Below, piece by piece: positions 16,901 through 26,228 of a DNA stretch of 64,000 bases. The notes under the pieces were generated by a model, which worked only from the letters and a program-made list of their open reading frames with translations, did not search any database and was not told where the DNA came from. Position 1 is the stretch's first letter; the number at the start of each line of letters is the position of its first letter. This DNA is from Croceivirga lutea (lineage in GTDB: Bacteria; Bacteroidota; Bacteroidia; Flavobacteriales; Flavobacteriaceae): assembly GCF_014235875.1 (NCBI RefSeq), contig NZ_JACJUK010000003.1, positions 62,001 through 126,000 of the forward strand. The letters run 5' to 3'. The position numbers were made by a program, and so were the translations under genes.

Positions 16901-18400
16901 ATGAAAACTCTTTTTAAGCTCTTTGTATTTATATTTTTAATAACAGTTAGTGTTAATCTTACTGCCCAAGAAAACAAATTTCTTCAGCGAGAATTTTGGA
17001 ATTCCAATCCAAGTATTGCAGAAATCGACGCACTTATAACAGAAGGTAATGATATTACCGAACGTAATGCAGCCTTTTTTGATGGGCCAACCTATGCCAT
17101 CTTACAAAAAGTTGATCCAGAAACTATTGCTTATATTATTTCTAAAGAAGGTAACGGTGTTGATAAACTAACCCATGACGGTAGAATTTATCTACATTGG
17201 GCTGCCTATTCTGGCAACAAGAAAGTAGTTGATAAGCTACTAGCCAAAGGTTCAGACGCTGCGGCAATAGACGCCCATGGTTATTCCGTAGTAAATTTTT
17301 CTGCTAATGCAGGATTAAATGACACCACGATTTACGATGCTTTACTAGCAAAAGGAGCCGATTTAAATTCAACCACTCATAATGGAGCCAATGCCTTATT
17401 ATTAGCGGCATCTAATGGAAAAGACCTTGGTATTATCAACTATTTGAGCAGTCATGGGTTAAAATTAAGTAGTACTGACAACCTAGGTAACGGTGTGTTT
17501 ACTTATGCAGCCCGTAGCGGAAATATTTCACTTTTAAAAACACTTAAAGAAAAAGGAGTAGATTATAGGTTAATTAATAAAGAAGGTGAAAATGCCTTAT
17601 TCTCAGCTGCCAGAGGAACACGTAGAAACCAGAATGGGTTGGCAGTTTTTACGTATTTAGAAGGATTAGGACTTTCTAACCAAATTTTAAATACAAAAGG
17701 CCAAAACTTACTTCATCTCTTAGCTAGCCGCAATAAAGATGTTGCTTTATTTGAACACCTAATTAATTCAGGCTTAGATGTAAATCTTGCTGATAGTGAA
17801 GGAAATACCCCATTTATGCTAGCGTCCCAAAATAACAATTTAGAAATCATTAAGCTGCTAGCTCAAAAGGTTGACAAAATCAACACCGTTAACAACAAAG
17901 GACAATCTGCTTTACATTTAGCTACCCAAGATAATTCTGTTGATGTGATACGCTTTTTAGTTGCACAAGGAGTAAACATAAAAGCCACAGACAATGATGG
18001 AAATTCTTTGGCATTGTACTGGCTAGAAAGTTATCGTCCAAGAGATATGAAAGAGTTTAACCAAAAAAAGGCTTTTTTAGCACAATCTAAAGTAGACTTT
18101 AAAGCTTCTCAACATAATGATAATACGTTAATACATCTTGCCGCTAAGGAAAATAATTTAAAGCTATTAAAGCAATTAGAGGATTTCTCAATTCCTATTA
18201 ATCAAAAAAACAATGAAGGTAATACTGCCTTACACCTTGCAGCCTTGTCTGCAAACAATGATGAAATTTTAAAATATTTAATTTCGCGCGGTGCAGATGT
18301 ATCTGCAAAAACAGATTTTGAAGAGACGGTATTTGACCTTGCTTCAGAAAATGAATTATTAGAGAAAAACCAAGTTGAATTAGATTTTTTAAAGCTGTAA
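16901..18400 (+). CDS. Secreted ankyrin-repeat protein
   Basis: From ATG 16901 the protein is 499 residues with a signal peptide (about 1-23, ending LTAQ). An in-frame upstream start would remove the signal peptide and overlap DUF6607, so it is rejected. The rest is built of about eleven ankyrin repeats, for example 'DGRIYLHWAAYSGNKKVVDKLLAKGSD', 'KGQSALHLATQDNSVDVIRFLVAQGVN' and 'EGNTALHLAALSANNDEILKYLISRGAD'. Ankyrin stacks bind proteins. It starts 7 bases after DUF6607 and precedes DUF2271 by 10 bases, so it should act in the periplasm as a scaffold or chaperone for this iron/haem system. That role is inference. Confidence 0.85.
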   Translation: MKTLFKLFVFIFLITVSVNLTAQENKFLQREFWNSNPSIAEIDALITEGNDITERNAAFFDGPTYAILQKVDPETIAYIISKEGNGVDKLTHDGRIYLHWAAYSGNKKVVDKLLAKGSDAAAIDAHGYSVVNFSANAGLNDTTIYDALLAKGADLNSTTHNGANALLLAASNGKDLGIINYLSSHGLKLSSTDNLGNGVFTYAARSGNISLLKTLKEKGVDYRLINKEGENALFSAARGTRRNQNGLAVFTYLEGLGLSNQILNTKGQNLLHLLASRNKDVALFEHLINSGLDVNLADSEGNTPFMLASQNNNLEIIKLLAQKVDKINTVNNKGQSALHLATQDNSVDVIRFLVAQGVNIKATDNDGNSLALYWLESYRPRDMKEFNQKKAFLAQSKVDFKASQHNDNTLIHLAAKENNLKLLKQLEDFSIPINQKNNEGNTALHLAALSANNDEILKYLISRGADVSAKTDFEETVFDLASENELLEKNQVELDFLKL

Positions 18401-18410
18401 AAATTGTAGA

Positions 18411-18899
18411 ATGAAAAAAATATTTGTTCTTACCCTACTCCTCGTAAGTGCTATAAGTCTTGTTGCCTTCAACCAAGCCCCAGAAACGTTGAATTATAAA
18501 TGTATGATACAGTTAACAAATTATGAGGGTGAAGGGGCTTATTTTGTAGTATCAGTGATAGATAAAGAAGACAATTATATTGAAACGCTTTACGTTCAAG
18601 GTGATGATGCCGAATGGTATCGAGATTTATCTGCCTGGTGGAAAAATTTATATGGCATTAAGAGACCTACTCTTGATGGTATCGTAGGAGAAACGGTTAC
18701 CGGAGGTCAACGCAAAATGACCATTCTTAAAATACCTACAGATAAAATAGATACAGGATACAAATTACGATTTGAGTCGGCTGTAGAAGACCATGAATAT
18801 TATGTAGACGATGTAGAATTTGATTTGACCACAGCAAATTTGGCTTCTAAAAAAGAAGGTAAAGGTTACATTAGATACATAAGAATGATTCAACAATAA
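18411..18899 (+). CDS. DUF2271 family exported protein
   Basis: A 162-residue protein with a signal peptide (about 1-20) and a compact beta-rich DUF2271 domain: 'CMIQLTNYEGEGAYFVVSVIDKEDNYIETLYVQG' (split here by family blocks), 'WYRDLSAWWKNLYG', 'DGIVGETVTGG'. In other bacteria DUF2271 proteins are encoded beside PepSY-domain reductases and flavin-transfer genes. Here the PepSY flavoreductase follows after 11 bases. The biochemical role is unknown. A periplasmic electron-transfer or metal-handling accessory is the reasonable inference. Confidence 0.8.
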   Translation: MKKIFVLTLLLVSAISLVAFNQAPETLNYKCMIQLTNYEGEGAYFVVSVIDKEDNYIETLYVQGDDAEWYRDLSAWWKNLYGIKRPTLDGIVGETVTGGQRKMTILKIPTDKIDTGYKLRFESAVEDHEYYVDDVEFDLTTANLASKKEGKGYIRYIRMIQQ

Positions 18900-18910
18900 T
18901 TTAAAAGCAT

Positions 18911-21106
18911 ATGACCATCTCTATTTGGAGGTATAGTCATTTAGTATTGGCCCTTTCATCGGGCCTTTTTTTAATTCTTGCTGCGCTCACAGGAGTAATT
19001 TTAGCTTTTGAGCCTTTGCAATCAGCTATAAAACCTTACCATCCTGTTGACTTAAAAGAAGTAAGCCTAGCTGAAACTATTGGGGTTTTACAAAACCAAT
19101 ATGACGAAGTTTTAACGCTAAAGGTAGACCAAGATGACTTTATAATAGCAGATATAGTTACCAAACAAGGTGATAGTAAGCAAGTTTACGTACATCCTCT
19201 CACAGGTGAAGCTCTTGGAGAACCAGAAGAACAACATCCTATATTTAAATTTTCAACCAATCTTCACCGTTCGTTATTTTTAAAAAGTATAGGTAGATTT
19301 TTTGTTGGGTTAATTTCTTTCTTATTATGTCTTATTGCTTTTACAGGTTTACTCTTAATAATAAAGCGACAAGGCGGATTAGCAAAGCTTTTCTCAAAGG
19401 TTCAAAAAGACTATTTTGAATTGCGTTACCACGTAATTCTTGGAAGGTGGTTTTTATTTCCCATTATTCTGATTGCAGCCACAGGTACATATTTATCTGC
19501 AGAAAAGTTTTCATTACTCCCTATTGCATTGGTAACCCACACCATGGCTGAACCAGAAGTAGATGTCGATGAAAGGGTTAAACCATCTGAATTGGCCATT
19601 TTTAAAACTATTAAAATGGCCGATGTGAGAACTGTAAATTTTCCATTTTCACCATTCCCAGAGGATTATTTTGAAGTTTCACTCAGAAAAAAAGAATTAT
19701 ATGTTCACCAATACACCGGAGACATTTTAAGTGAACTACCCTATCCGTTTACATTTTTAGCAAGTAAAATGAGCTTTAGACTTCATACTGGGCAAGGTTC
19801 TATTTTATGGTCCTTGGTATTACTTTTAGCCAGTTGTTCTATTTTGTTTTTTATCTATTCTGGTTTTATGATGTGGCGTAATCGAATTAAAAATTCCATT
19901 ACTAAGGTAGAATTCACAAAAGACGAAAGCACTCATATCATTTTATATGGTTCAGAAACCGGTAATACTAATGGTTTTGTTTTGGCGCTCCAAAAAGCAC
20001 TTATTAAAAATGGTAAACGTGTTTTTATAGCCCCAATGAATACGTATTCCACCTATAAACAAGCTGAAAAGCTATTTGTTCTAACTTCTACATACGGTGA
20101 AGGTGAAGCACCAACAAATGCACGTAGGTTTCTTGAAAAATTACATACCATAAACCAACCCAATAAAATTAATTATGCAGTCATTGGTTTTGGTTCATTA
20201 AATTATCCTAAATACTGTCAATTTGCCAAAGATGTATCTCATGCATTGAAAAATCATCCTTCGTTTAATGAAACAACAGCATTAACTGAAATTAATAATC
20301 AATCGCATGATGCATTTATAAATTGGGTGAATCAGTGGAATTCTAAAGTTGGAGAAGAACTTAAAGTTTCGTCTTATTTACCTAAGAATAAAACGGGTAA
20401 ACAATTAGAATTTGAAGTTAGTTATCATTCAGAAATTAATACGGACAACACCTTTTTAATTCAATTAAAACCTAAGAAAAAAATTAAATTTAATTCTGGG
20501 GACCTTTTGGCCTATAGGCCAAATAATGATGATGTACCTCGATTCTATTCCATCGCCAAATGCGGAAATCAAATTTTGTTGAGTATAAAAATTCATGATT
20601 TTGGCATATGCTCAAGACTATTTAGCAGATTAAATGCAGGAGATACTATTGAAGCTAGCATTCAAAAAAACACCCATTTTAACTTTCCTGCTCAGGCAAA
20701 ATCAATTCTATGCATAAGCAACGGTACTGGTATTGCTCCTTTCTTAGGCCTAATTGATGAAAACAAAAATAAAATTCCAATACAACTATTTTGGGGTAGT
20801 AGAACAAAGGCTTCTTACACTATTTACAAACCATTTTTAATGGAACCTCTAACAAATGGTAAACTTCAAAAAATACATTTAGCGTATTCTCGTGAGTCAG
20901 AAAAACAGTATGTTCAAGATTTGCTTTTACAGCAAGAAGAATTTATAGCTACAGCTTTAAAAAATGGTACAGTTATAATGATTTGCGGTTCTTTAGCCAT
21001 GCAGCATAAAGTTTTACAAGTTCTAGAAAAAGCTACACAAACCTATTTGAATGAATCCCTTGCAACTTTTGAAGAAAACGAACAGCTAAAAACAGACTGT
21101 TACTGA
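18911..21106 (+). CDS. PepSY membrane domain fused to flavodoxin/FNR reductase (transmembrane flavoreductase)
   Basis: A 731-residue single-chain electron-transfer protein. The N-terminal half is a PepSY-associated membrane region with helices at about 9-33, 128-151, 176-197 and 300-321 and conserved histidines (His10, His119, His174, His292) that could ligate haem. The C-terminal half resembles cytochrome P450 reductase/sulfite reductase flavoprotein: an FMN-binding flavodoxin domain (YGSETGNTNGF at about 346-356, STYGEGEAPTNARRF), an FAD domain (PRFYSIAK), and an NAD(P)H domain (SNGTGIAPFLG, FWGSRTKASY, MICGSLAMQ). It can move electrons from cytoplasmic NADPH across the membrane, plausibly to reduce ferric iron or haem taken up by the neighbouring system. 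The exact acceptor is unknown. Confidence 0.85.
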   Translation: MTISIWRYSHLVLALSSGLFLILAALTGVILAFEPLQSAIKPYHPVDLKEVSLAETIGVLQNQYDEVLTLKVDQDDFIIADIVTKQGDSKQVYVHPLTGEALGEPEEQHPIFKFSTNLHRSLFLKSIGRFFVGLISFLLCLIAFTGLLLIIKRQGGLAKLFSKVQKDYFELRYHVILGRWFLFPIILIAATGTYLSAEKFSLLPIALVTHTMAEPEVDVDERVKPSELAIFKTIKMADVRTVNFPFSPFPEDYFEVSLRKKELYVHQYTGDILSELPYPFTFLASKMSFRLHTGQGSILWSLVLLLASCSILFFIYSGFMMWRNRIKNSITKVEFTKDESTHIILYGSETGNTNGFVLALQKALIKNGKRVFIAPMNTYSTYKQAEKLFVLTSTYGEGEAPTNARRFLEKLHTINQPNKINYAVIGFGSLNYPKYCQFAKDVSHALKNHPSFNETTALTEINNQSHDAFINWVNQWNSKVGEELKVSSYLPKNKTGKQLEFEVSYHSEINTDNTFLIQLKPKKKIKFNSGDLLAYRPNNDDVPRFYSIAKCGNQILLSIKIHDFGICSRLFSRLNAGDTIEASIQKNTHFNFPAQAKSILCISNGTGIAPFLGLIDENKNKIPIQLFWGSRTKASYTIYKPFLMEPLTNGKLQKIHLAYSRESEKQYVQDLLLQQEEFIATALKNGTVIMICGSLAMQHKVLQVLEKATQTYLNESLATFEENEQLKTDCY

Positions 21107-21182
21107 ACCTAGATTTAATTAACTTTAAGAAATTCTAATCCTCTTAACACAATACTTTAAAAAGCGACGTTATATTTACGTT

Positions 21183-22970
21183 ATGCGTTCACCCCTATTT
21201 TTAATTTTATTTTTTCTGCTAAGCGTTACAGCCCTTGGGCAAGACGATTTTTTGGCTAAGCAGTATTTTGAAGATGGTGATTTTAAAAAAGCGGTTGTTT
21301 TTTATGAAAAACTAGTAGGAAAGAACCCTAGAAGAACAGATTATTCTGAAGCCCTTGTAGCCTGTTATCAGCAACTAGAACGTTTCTCAGATGCACAACA
21401 ATTTCTTGAAGAGAAATTAAAACAACCTTTTGTTTTTCCTACATTTTACATTGAACTAGGTTATAATTACACATTGCAAAATCAGTCAGAAAACGCTAAA
21501 ATCTTTTACAATCGGGCTATTGAAAAGATTGAAGAAAACCCCAATTTTGGGTATAGTGTGGGTTATAGATTTCAAAAATATGCACTACTAGATGAAGCTA
21601 TTGCAGCCTATACGCGGTCAATGGAACTAAAACCTGAGTTGAATTATAATTTTCAATTAGCAAGAATTTATGGTGAGCAAGGTAAAATTGAAAAAATGTA
21701 CCAGTCTTACCTTCAATTGGTATATGAAGGCAAAACGCCAAGGTCAAATGTATTACGACAGCTAAACGATTTTATTTCTGAAGATCCAAATAACACTAAC
21801 AATGTACTACTAAGAAAAACGCTGTTACAGAATGCGCAGAAAAACCCAGATATTATCTGGAATGAAATGTTAAGTTGGTTATTTATTCAACAAAACCAAT
21901 ATAACAGCTCTTTTGCTCAAGAAAAAGCCATTTACAAACGTTCCAACGGAGCTTCACAAGAACGGCTAAGAAATCTTGGAGACATTGCTTTTGAGAATAA
22001 AGATTTAGAAACTTCTGAAAATGTTTTTAAATTTTTGGCTTCTAATGCAAAGCAACCAGAAGCAACCCTAAATGCTGAATTACGACTTATAGACATTGCG
22101 CTACTTAACACTAAAGACAATAGCTATAAAAGCATTCAAAAGAAATTTGAAGAATTATTAGAAACTTATGGTTATCAACCCGCTACAATTCAATTACAAA
22201 TTGCTTATGCAAATTTTTTAACCTTTAAAAAAGAAGAACCAGAACCCGCAATTGCTTTACTTAAAAATATGTTAGACCAACCTATGGGTAGGTTTGGTGA
22301 GGCGTATTTAAAAATGGCCTTAGCAGACATTTTAGTATTTGACCAAAGATTTAATGAGGCGCTTATTTACTACAGTCAAATTCAGAAAAAACTAAAAAAC
22401 GATGTGCTCGGACAAGATGCCCGATTTAAGGTAGCACAAACCAGTTTCTACAAAGGTGATTTTGATTGGGCACACACTCAACTTAAAGTTTTACGTGGGT
22501 CTACATCGCAATTAATAGCTAATGATGCCATGCAACTTAGCTTGTTAATTTCTGATAACACTTTTGAAGATTCTACCCAAATAGCATTAAAAAAATATGC
22601 CCGAGCAGACCTCTTGGCATATCAAAATAAGACCAATGAAGCTATCAAAATTTTAGAAGATGTTTTGCAAAACCATAAAGGTGAAAAAATAGAAGATGAA
22701 GCTTTGTTGCGCCAGGCAGAATTACAAATAAGTCAGAAAAAATATAAAGACGCTGAATTCAATTACATTAAAATAATTGAGTTTTACGCAGATGGTATTT
22801 TAGCGGATGATGCCTTATTTGCTTTAGGCCAATTGTATGAAAATCAACTTGGTGAACCAGAAAAAGCAAAACCGCTTTATGAAAAAATAATCTACAATTA
22901 TCAAGACAGTTATTACTTTCCTGAGGCACGGAAAAACTTTAGGCGATTAAGAGGTGATAGTATTAATTAA
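21183..22970 (+). CDS. Exported tetratricopeptide-repeat protein
   Basis: A 595-residue protein with a signal peptide (about 1-20, ending ALGQ) and TPR helical repeats along its length, such as 'AKQYFEDGDFKKAVVFYEKLVGKNP' and 'DDALFALGQLYENQLGEPEKAKPLYEKII'. TPR proteins are interaction scaffolds, and this one should sit in the periplasm or on the outer membrane. It begins 76 bases after the flavoreductase, past a probable promoter gap, so it need not belong to the haem operon. DUF4286 follows after 40 bases. No specific partner can be named. Confidence 0.8.
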   Translation: MRSPLFLILFFLLSVTALGQDDFLAKQYFEDGDFKKAVVFYEKLVGKNPRRTDYSEALVACYQQLERFSDAQQFLEEKLKQPFVFPTFYIELGYNYTLQNQSENAKIFYNRAIEKIEENPNFGYSVGYRFQKYALLDEAIAAYTRSMELKPELNYNFQLARIYGEQGKIEKMYQSYLQLVYEGKTPRSNVLRQLNDFISEDPNNTNNVLLRKTLLQNAQKNPDIIWNEMLSWLFIQQNQYNSSFAQEKAIYKRSNGASQERLRNLGDIAFENKDLETSENVFKFLASNAKQPEATLNAELRLIDIALLNTKDNSYKSIQKKFEELLETYGYQPATIQLQIAYANFLTFKKEEPEPAIALLKNMLDQPMGRFGEAYLKMALADILVFDQRFNEALIYYSQIQKKLKNDVLGQDARFKVAQTSFYKGDFDWAHTQLKVLRGSTSQLIANDAMQLSLLISDNTFEDSTQIALKKYARADLLAYQNKTNEAIKILEDVLQNHKGEKIEDEALLRQAELQISQKKYKDAEFNYIKIIEFYADGILADDALFALGQLYENQLGEPEKAKPLYEKIIYNYQDSYYFPEARKNFRRLRGDSIN

Positions 22971-23010
22971 TAGATATTTGCATTTTTAAAAGCTATAAGA
23001 ATTTGATTAT

Positions 23011-23328
23011 ATGATAATCTACAACGTTACCATTAACATAGATAATGATGTGCATGATCAATGGCTATATTGGATGAAAGACAAGCATATACCAGATATG
23101 TTGGCAACCGGTAAATTTTCTCATGCAAAAATGACCAAGATTTTAGTAGAAGAAGAAATGGGGGGCACTTCATACTCTATTCAATACACCTGTAAAGACA
23201 AAAAAACATTAGAACTGTATTATCAAGAAAATGCACCACAAATGCGAGAAGAAGGTGCAAAACTCTTTCCCAATAAATTTGTTGCTTTTAGAACTGAACT
23301 CGAGGTAATTACCCAACAAATACCCTAA
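23011..23328 (+). CDS. DUF4286 family protein
   Basis: A 105-residue cytoplasmic protein matching DUF4286, a ferredoxin-like fold family of Bacteroidota. Visible features are the N-terminal strand 'MIIYNVTINIDNDV', the motif 'WLYWMKDKHIPDMLATGKF', and 'YSIQYTCKDKKTLELYY'. The function is unknown. It is close to an AIG2-like gene (3-base gap) and rsmA, an arrangement that suggests one transcription unit from DUF4286 to mgtE. Confidence 0.85.
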   Translation: MIIYNVTINIDNDVHDQWLYWMKDKHIPDMLATGKFSHAKMTKILVEEEMGGTSYSIQYTCKDKKTLELYYQENAPQMREEGAKLFPNKFVAFRTELEVITQQIP

Positions 23329-23331
23329 AAG

Positions 23332-23640
23332 TTGGACTATTTGTTTACTTACGGTACCCTGCAAGACCCACAAGTTCAACTATACGTCTTTGATAAAATA
23401 CTAGAGGGAGACGTAGACTTTTTACTCGGATTTAAATGGTACAAAAATGCTGTTTACGGCCGTTACCCTTTAGTAAAGCCAACAAGCAATCCAAAAGAAA
23501 TGGTCAAAGGGGTGGCCTATAAGGTTACCAAAGCAGATTTATTGCGTTGCGATGTGTACGAAACATCAGCCTACCAACGCAAAAAATTCATTCTAAAATC
23601 GGGCAAAGAAGCTTGGGTATATATCGAGAATTCCAAGTAA
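23332..23640 (+). CDS. AIG2-like/gamma-glutamylcyclotransferase-family protein
   Basis: A 102-residue protein of the GGCT/AIG2-like fold. The substrate loop [10 protein letters not shown] near the N-terminus and a probable catalytic acid in '[14 protein letters not shown]' (the family's D-x-x-E-x-x-x-Y pattern) are present. Such enzymes form 5-oxoproline from gamma-glutamyl compounds, but many bacterial members have no known substrate. The start is TTG at 23332. A second TTG at 23341 would also preserve the motif. It follows DUF4286 by 3 bases. Confidence 0.75.
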   Translation: MDYLFTYGTLQDPQVQLYVFDKILEGDVDFLLGFKWYKNAVYGRYPLVKPTSNPKEMVKGVAYKVTKADLLRCDVYETSAYQRKKFILKSGKEAWVYIENSK

Positions 23641-23660
23641 CTTGCACAAAAACCAACGCT

Positions 23661-24518
23661 ATGCCCAAAAAGAAAAAGGATTTTCGCAAAAAATTCGATG
23701 AAACTGGGCAGAGTACTTCCCCGGTAAAAGCAAAAAAACATTTAGGCCAGCATTTTTTAAAAGATGAAAATATTGCTAAAAAAATAGCCGATACCCTATC
23801 TTTAAAAGGGTATCAAAGTGTGCTAGAAATTGGTCCTGGAACTGGTGTACTCACCAAATATTTATTGCTAAGAGGAATAGATTTGGTTGCGATGGATTTA
23901 GATGAAGATTCTATTGTTTACCTCAACCATAGTTTTCCTTTAGAACACCCCAAAGCCTTGGAAAAAGGAGCACTAAATGTGATTGAAGCAGATTTTTTAA
24001 AGTTTGATATACAACAACTTTTCGGCAGTCAGCAATTTGCTATTACAGGTAACTTTCCGTACAACATTTCTAGTCAAATAGTATTTAAAATGCTAGAATA
24101 TAGAAATCAAATTCCGGAATTTTCAGGAATGTTTCAAAAAGAAGTAGCCCAACGAATTTGTGAAAAAGAGGGCTCCAAATCTTATGGCATCCTATCGGTT
24201 TTAGTACAAGCCTTTTATGATGCCGAATATCTATTTACGGTACATCCACAGGTTTTTGACCCACCTCCGAAAGTACAATCTGGCGTTTTACGCCTAACTA
24301 GAAAAACAAATTTTAAATTAGACTGTGACGAACGTTTACTATTCAAAATAGTAAAAGCAGGCTTTAACCAACGCAGAAAAACTTTAAGAAACAGTTTAAA
24401 GAGCTTTGGCCTCTCTGATAATCTTAGGGAAGATGGTATATTTGACCGCCGGCCAGAACAGTTGGCGGTAGCAGATTTTGTTGAATTGACCCATAAAATT
24501 CAGTATGACTCCGTTTAA
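23661..24518 (+). CDS. rsmA: 16S rRNA dimethyladenosine transferase (KsgA)
   Basis: Dimethylates two adjacent adenosines in the 3' hairpin of 16S rRNA during small-subunit maturation, using S-adenosylmethionine. From ATG 23661 the protein is 285 residues. The basic N-terminus [12 protein letters not shown] precedes [22 protein letters not shown] motif I is [11 protein letters not shown] and the catalytic motif IV is [12 protein letters not shown] longer upstream start would overlap the AIG2-like gene in another frame and adds no conserved residues. The 3' end overlaps mgtE by 14 bases. Confidence 0.96.
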   Translation: MPKKKKDFRKKFDETGQSTSPVKAKKHLGQHFLKDENIAKKIADTLSLKGYQSVLEIGPGTGVLTKYLLLRGIDLVAMDLDEDSIVYLNHSFPLEHPKALEKGALNVIEADFLKFDIQQLFGSQQFAITGNFPYNISSQIVFKMLEYRNQIPEFSGMFQKEVAQRICEKEGSKSYGILSVLVQAFYDAEYLFTVHPQVFDPPPKVQSGVLRLTRKTNFKLDCDERLLFKIVKAGFNQRRKTLRNSLKSFGLSDNLREDGIFDRRPEQLAVADFVELTHKIQYDSV

Positions 24519-25857
24519 ACTCACAGACGAACTTTTAGAGCAGATTCAAAACTTTATTGCTAACAATAATGATAGTGAACTGCACCTGCTCATGAAAGAA
24601 TATCACTACGCTGATATTGCAGAAATTGCCAATGAGTTAGAAGAGGAAGAAGCTACCTATATTATAAAACTTCTAGATAGCGAAAAAACTTCTGATGCCA
24701 TAGCAGAATTAGATGAAGACGTTAGAGAAGCTGTTCTAGCCAACTTATCACCAAAAGAAATTGCAGATGAGTTAGAAGAGTTAGATACAGATGATGCTGC
24801 TGATATTGTTGGTGAACTCCCTAAAGAAATTGTCAAAGAAGTAATTTCTGAAATTGAAGACCGAGAACACGCAAAAGACATTGTAGATCTTTTACGGTAC
24901 GATGAAGATTCTGCTGGTGGTTTAATGGCAAAAGAACTGGTAAAAGTAAACGAGAACTGGACGGTTACCCGTTGTGTAAGAGAAATGAGAGCACAAGCCG
25001 AACAGGTTACGCGTGTACATTCAATTTATGTGGTGGATAATGATGTAAAACTAAAAGGTAGATTATCTCTAAAAGACTTGCTAACAGTTTCTACTGAAAC
25101 CCATATCAGAGAAATATACATTCCCAAGGTAGATTACGTAAATGTTAATGAAAAGCCCGAGGAAGTTGCAAAAATTATGTCGAAGTACGATTTAGAAGCA
25201 ATACCAGTTATAGATGAAATAGGTCGTTTAGTAGGTAGAATTACCATTGATGATATTGTAGATGTAATTAGAGAAGAAGCAGATAAAGATTACCAAATGG
25301 CTGCTGGTATTTCGCAAGATGTAGAGGCAGATGACAGTATTTGGGAGCTAACCAGGGCGCGTTTACCATGGTTAATTCTTGGTCTTTTTGGTGGTCTTGG
25401 TGCAGCAGCAATAATGGGCGGATTCGAAGAAATGATTAATAAACACGCTATTTTATTCTTTTTTACACCATTGATTGCTGCAATGGCGGGTAATGTAGGT
25501 GTACAATCTAGTGCAATTATTGTACAGGGTTTAGCTAATGATGATTTAAAAGGTAGTATAGCTAACCGACTTTGGAAAGAAATGCTTTTAGCACTTTTAA
25601 ACGGTCTTATTTTATCAACTTTGCTATTAGTTTTTACATGGATTTGGAAGGGCTCCCTAGCCACTGCTATTGCTATTTCACTTTCACTTTTAGTAGTTAT
25701 TGTAGTAGCCGGAGTAATTGGAACCTTTATTCCGTTATTTCTTCATCAACGCAAAATAGACCCTGCAATTGCTACTGGTCCGTTTATTACCACGAGCAAT
25801 GACATTTTTGGAATTTTAATTTACTTCTGGATTGCCAAGTTGATTTTAGGAATTTAA
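24505..25857 (+). CDS. mgtE: Magnesium transporter MgtE
   Basis: A 450-residue dimeric Mg2+ channel of the inner membrane. It has an acidic MgtE_N superhelical domain (about 1-130, with repeated '[14 protein letters not shown]' and '[13 protein letters not shown]' helices), two CBS domains (about 135-255) that gate by sensing cytoplasmic magnesium, and five membrane helices (about 285-450) with the pore signature '[11 protein letters not shown]'. The start at 24505 lies inside the end of rsmA, implying coupled translation. The domain order and length are canonical. Confidence 0.95.
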   Translation: MTPFKLTDELLEQIQNFIANNNDSELHLLMKEYHYADIAEIANELEEEEATYIIKLLDSEKTSDAIAELDEDVREAVLANLSPKEIADELEELDTDDAADIVGELPKEIVKEVISEIEDREHAKDIVDLLRYDEDSAGGLMAKELVKVNENWTVTRCVREMRAQAEQVTRVHSIYVVDNDVKLKGRLSLKDLLTVSTETHIREIYIPKVDYVNVNEKPEEVAKIMSKYDLEAIPVIDEIGRLVGRITIDDIVDVIREEADKDYQMAAGISQDVEADDSIWELTRARLPWLILGLFGGLGAAAIMGGFEEMINKHAILFFFTPLIAAMAGNVGVQSSAIIVQGLANDDLKGSIANRLWKEMLLALLNGLILSTLLLVFTWIWKGSLATAIAISLSLLVVIVVAGVIGTFIPLFLHQRKIDPAIATGPFITTSNDIFGILIYFWIAKLILGI

Positions 25858-25862
25858 CTAAT

Positions 25863-26228
25863 ATGAAACCAATTAATGTAAAAGAAAAACACGAACAGTT
25901 CACTGCTACTTGGCATCCTCATCAAATTGGTGTTGTAGATGATATGCAAGTATTACTTGCTAAACTTCAAGGAGAATTTGTATGGCACGCTCATGATAAT
26001 GAAGATGAATTATTTAAAGTACTAAAAGGCACCCTTTACATGCAGTTTAGAGACCGTACAGAAGTAGTTAAAGAAGGTGAACTCATTATTGTTCCAAAAG
26101 GTGTTGAACATTGCCCTATGACAAAAAATAATGAGATTGTACATGTTCTGCTTTTTGAAAAGCTTACCACTGCACATACAGGAAAAACAGAACACCAACT
26201 AACTAAAACCAACTATCCTAAATTATGA
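25863..26228 (+). CDS. Cupin-domain protein
   Basis: A 121-residue single cupin. The metal-binding motif 1 is GEFVWHAHDNEDELFKVLKG (two His and a Glu) and motif 2 is PKGVEHCPMTK. Proteins of this small type are often sugar isomerase-like or sensor cupins, and the substrate is not predictable. It is 5 bases after mgtE and overlaps the 2-hydroxyacid dehydrogenase by ATGA, so it is probably co-expressed with both. Confidence 0.85.
   Translation: MKPINVKEKHEQFTATWHPHQIGVVDDMQVLLAKLQGEFVWHAHDNEDELFKVLKGTLYMQFRDRTEVVKEGELIIVPKGVEHCPMTKNNEIVHVLLFEKLTTAHTGKTEHQLTKTNYPKL

Noticed and set aside
25290-25664. Antisense open frame inside mgtE
   Set aside because: The sense strand is a complete, motif-bearing transporter. 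The antisense protein has no family features and reflects codon bias. The same applies to antisense frames in tex (61075-61494) and metG (59146-59535).
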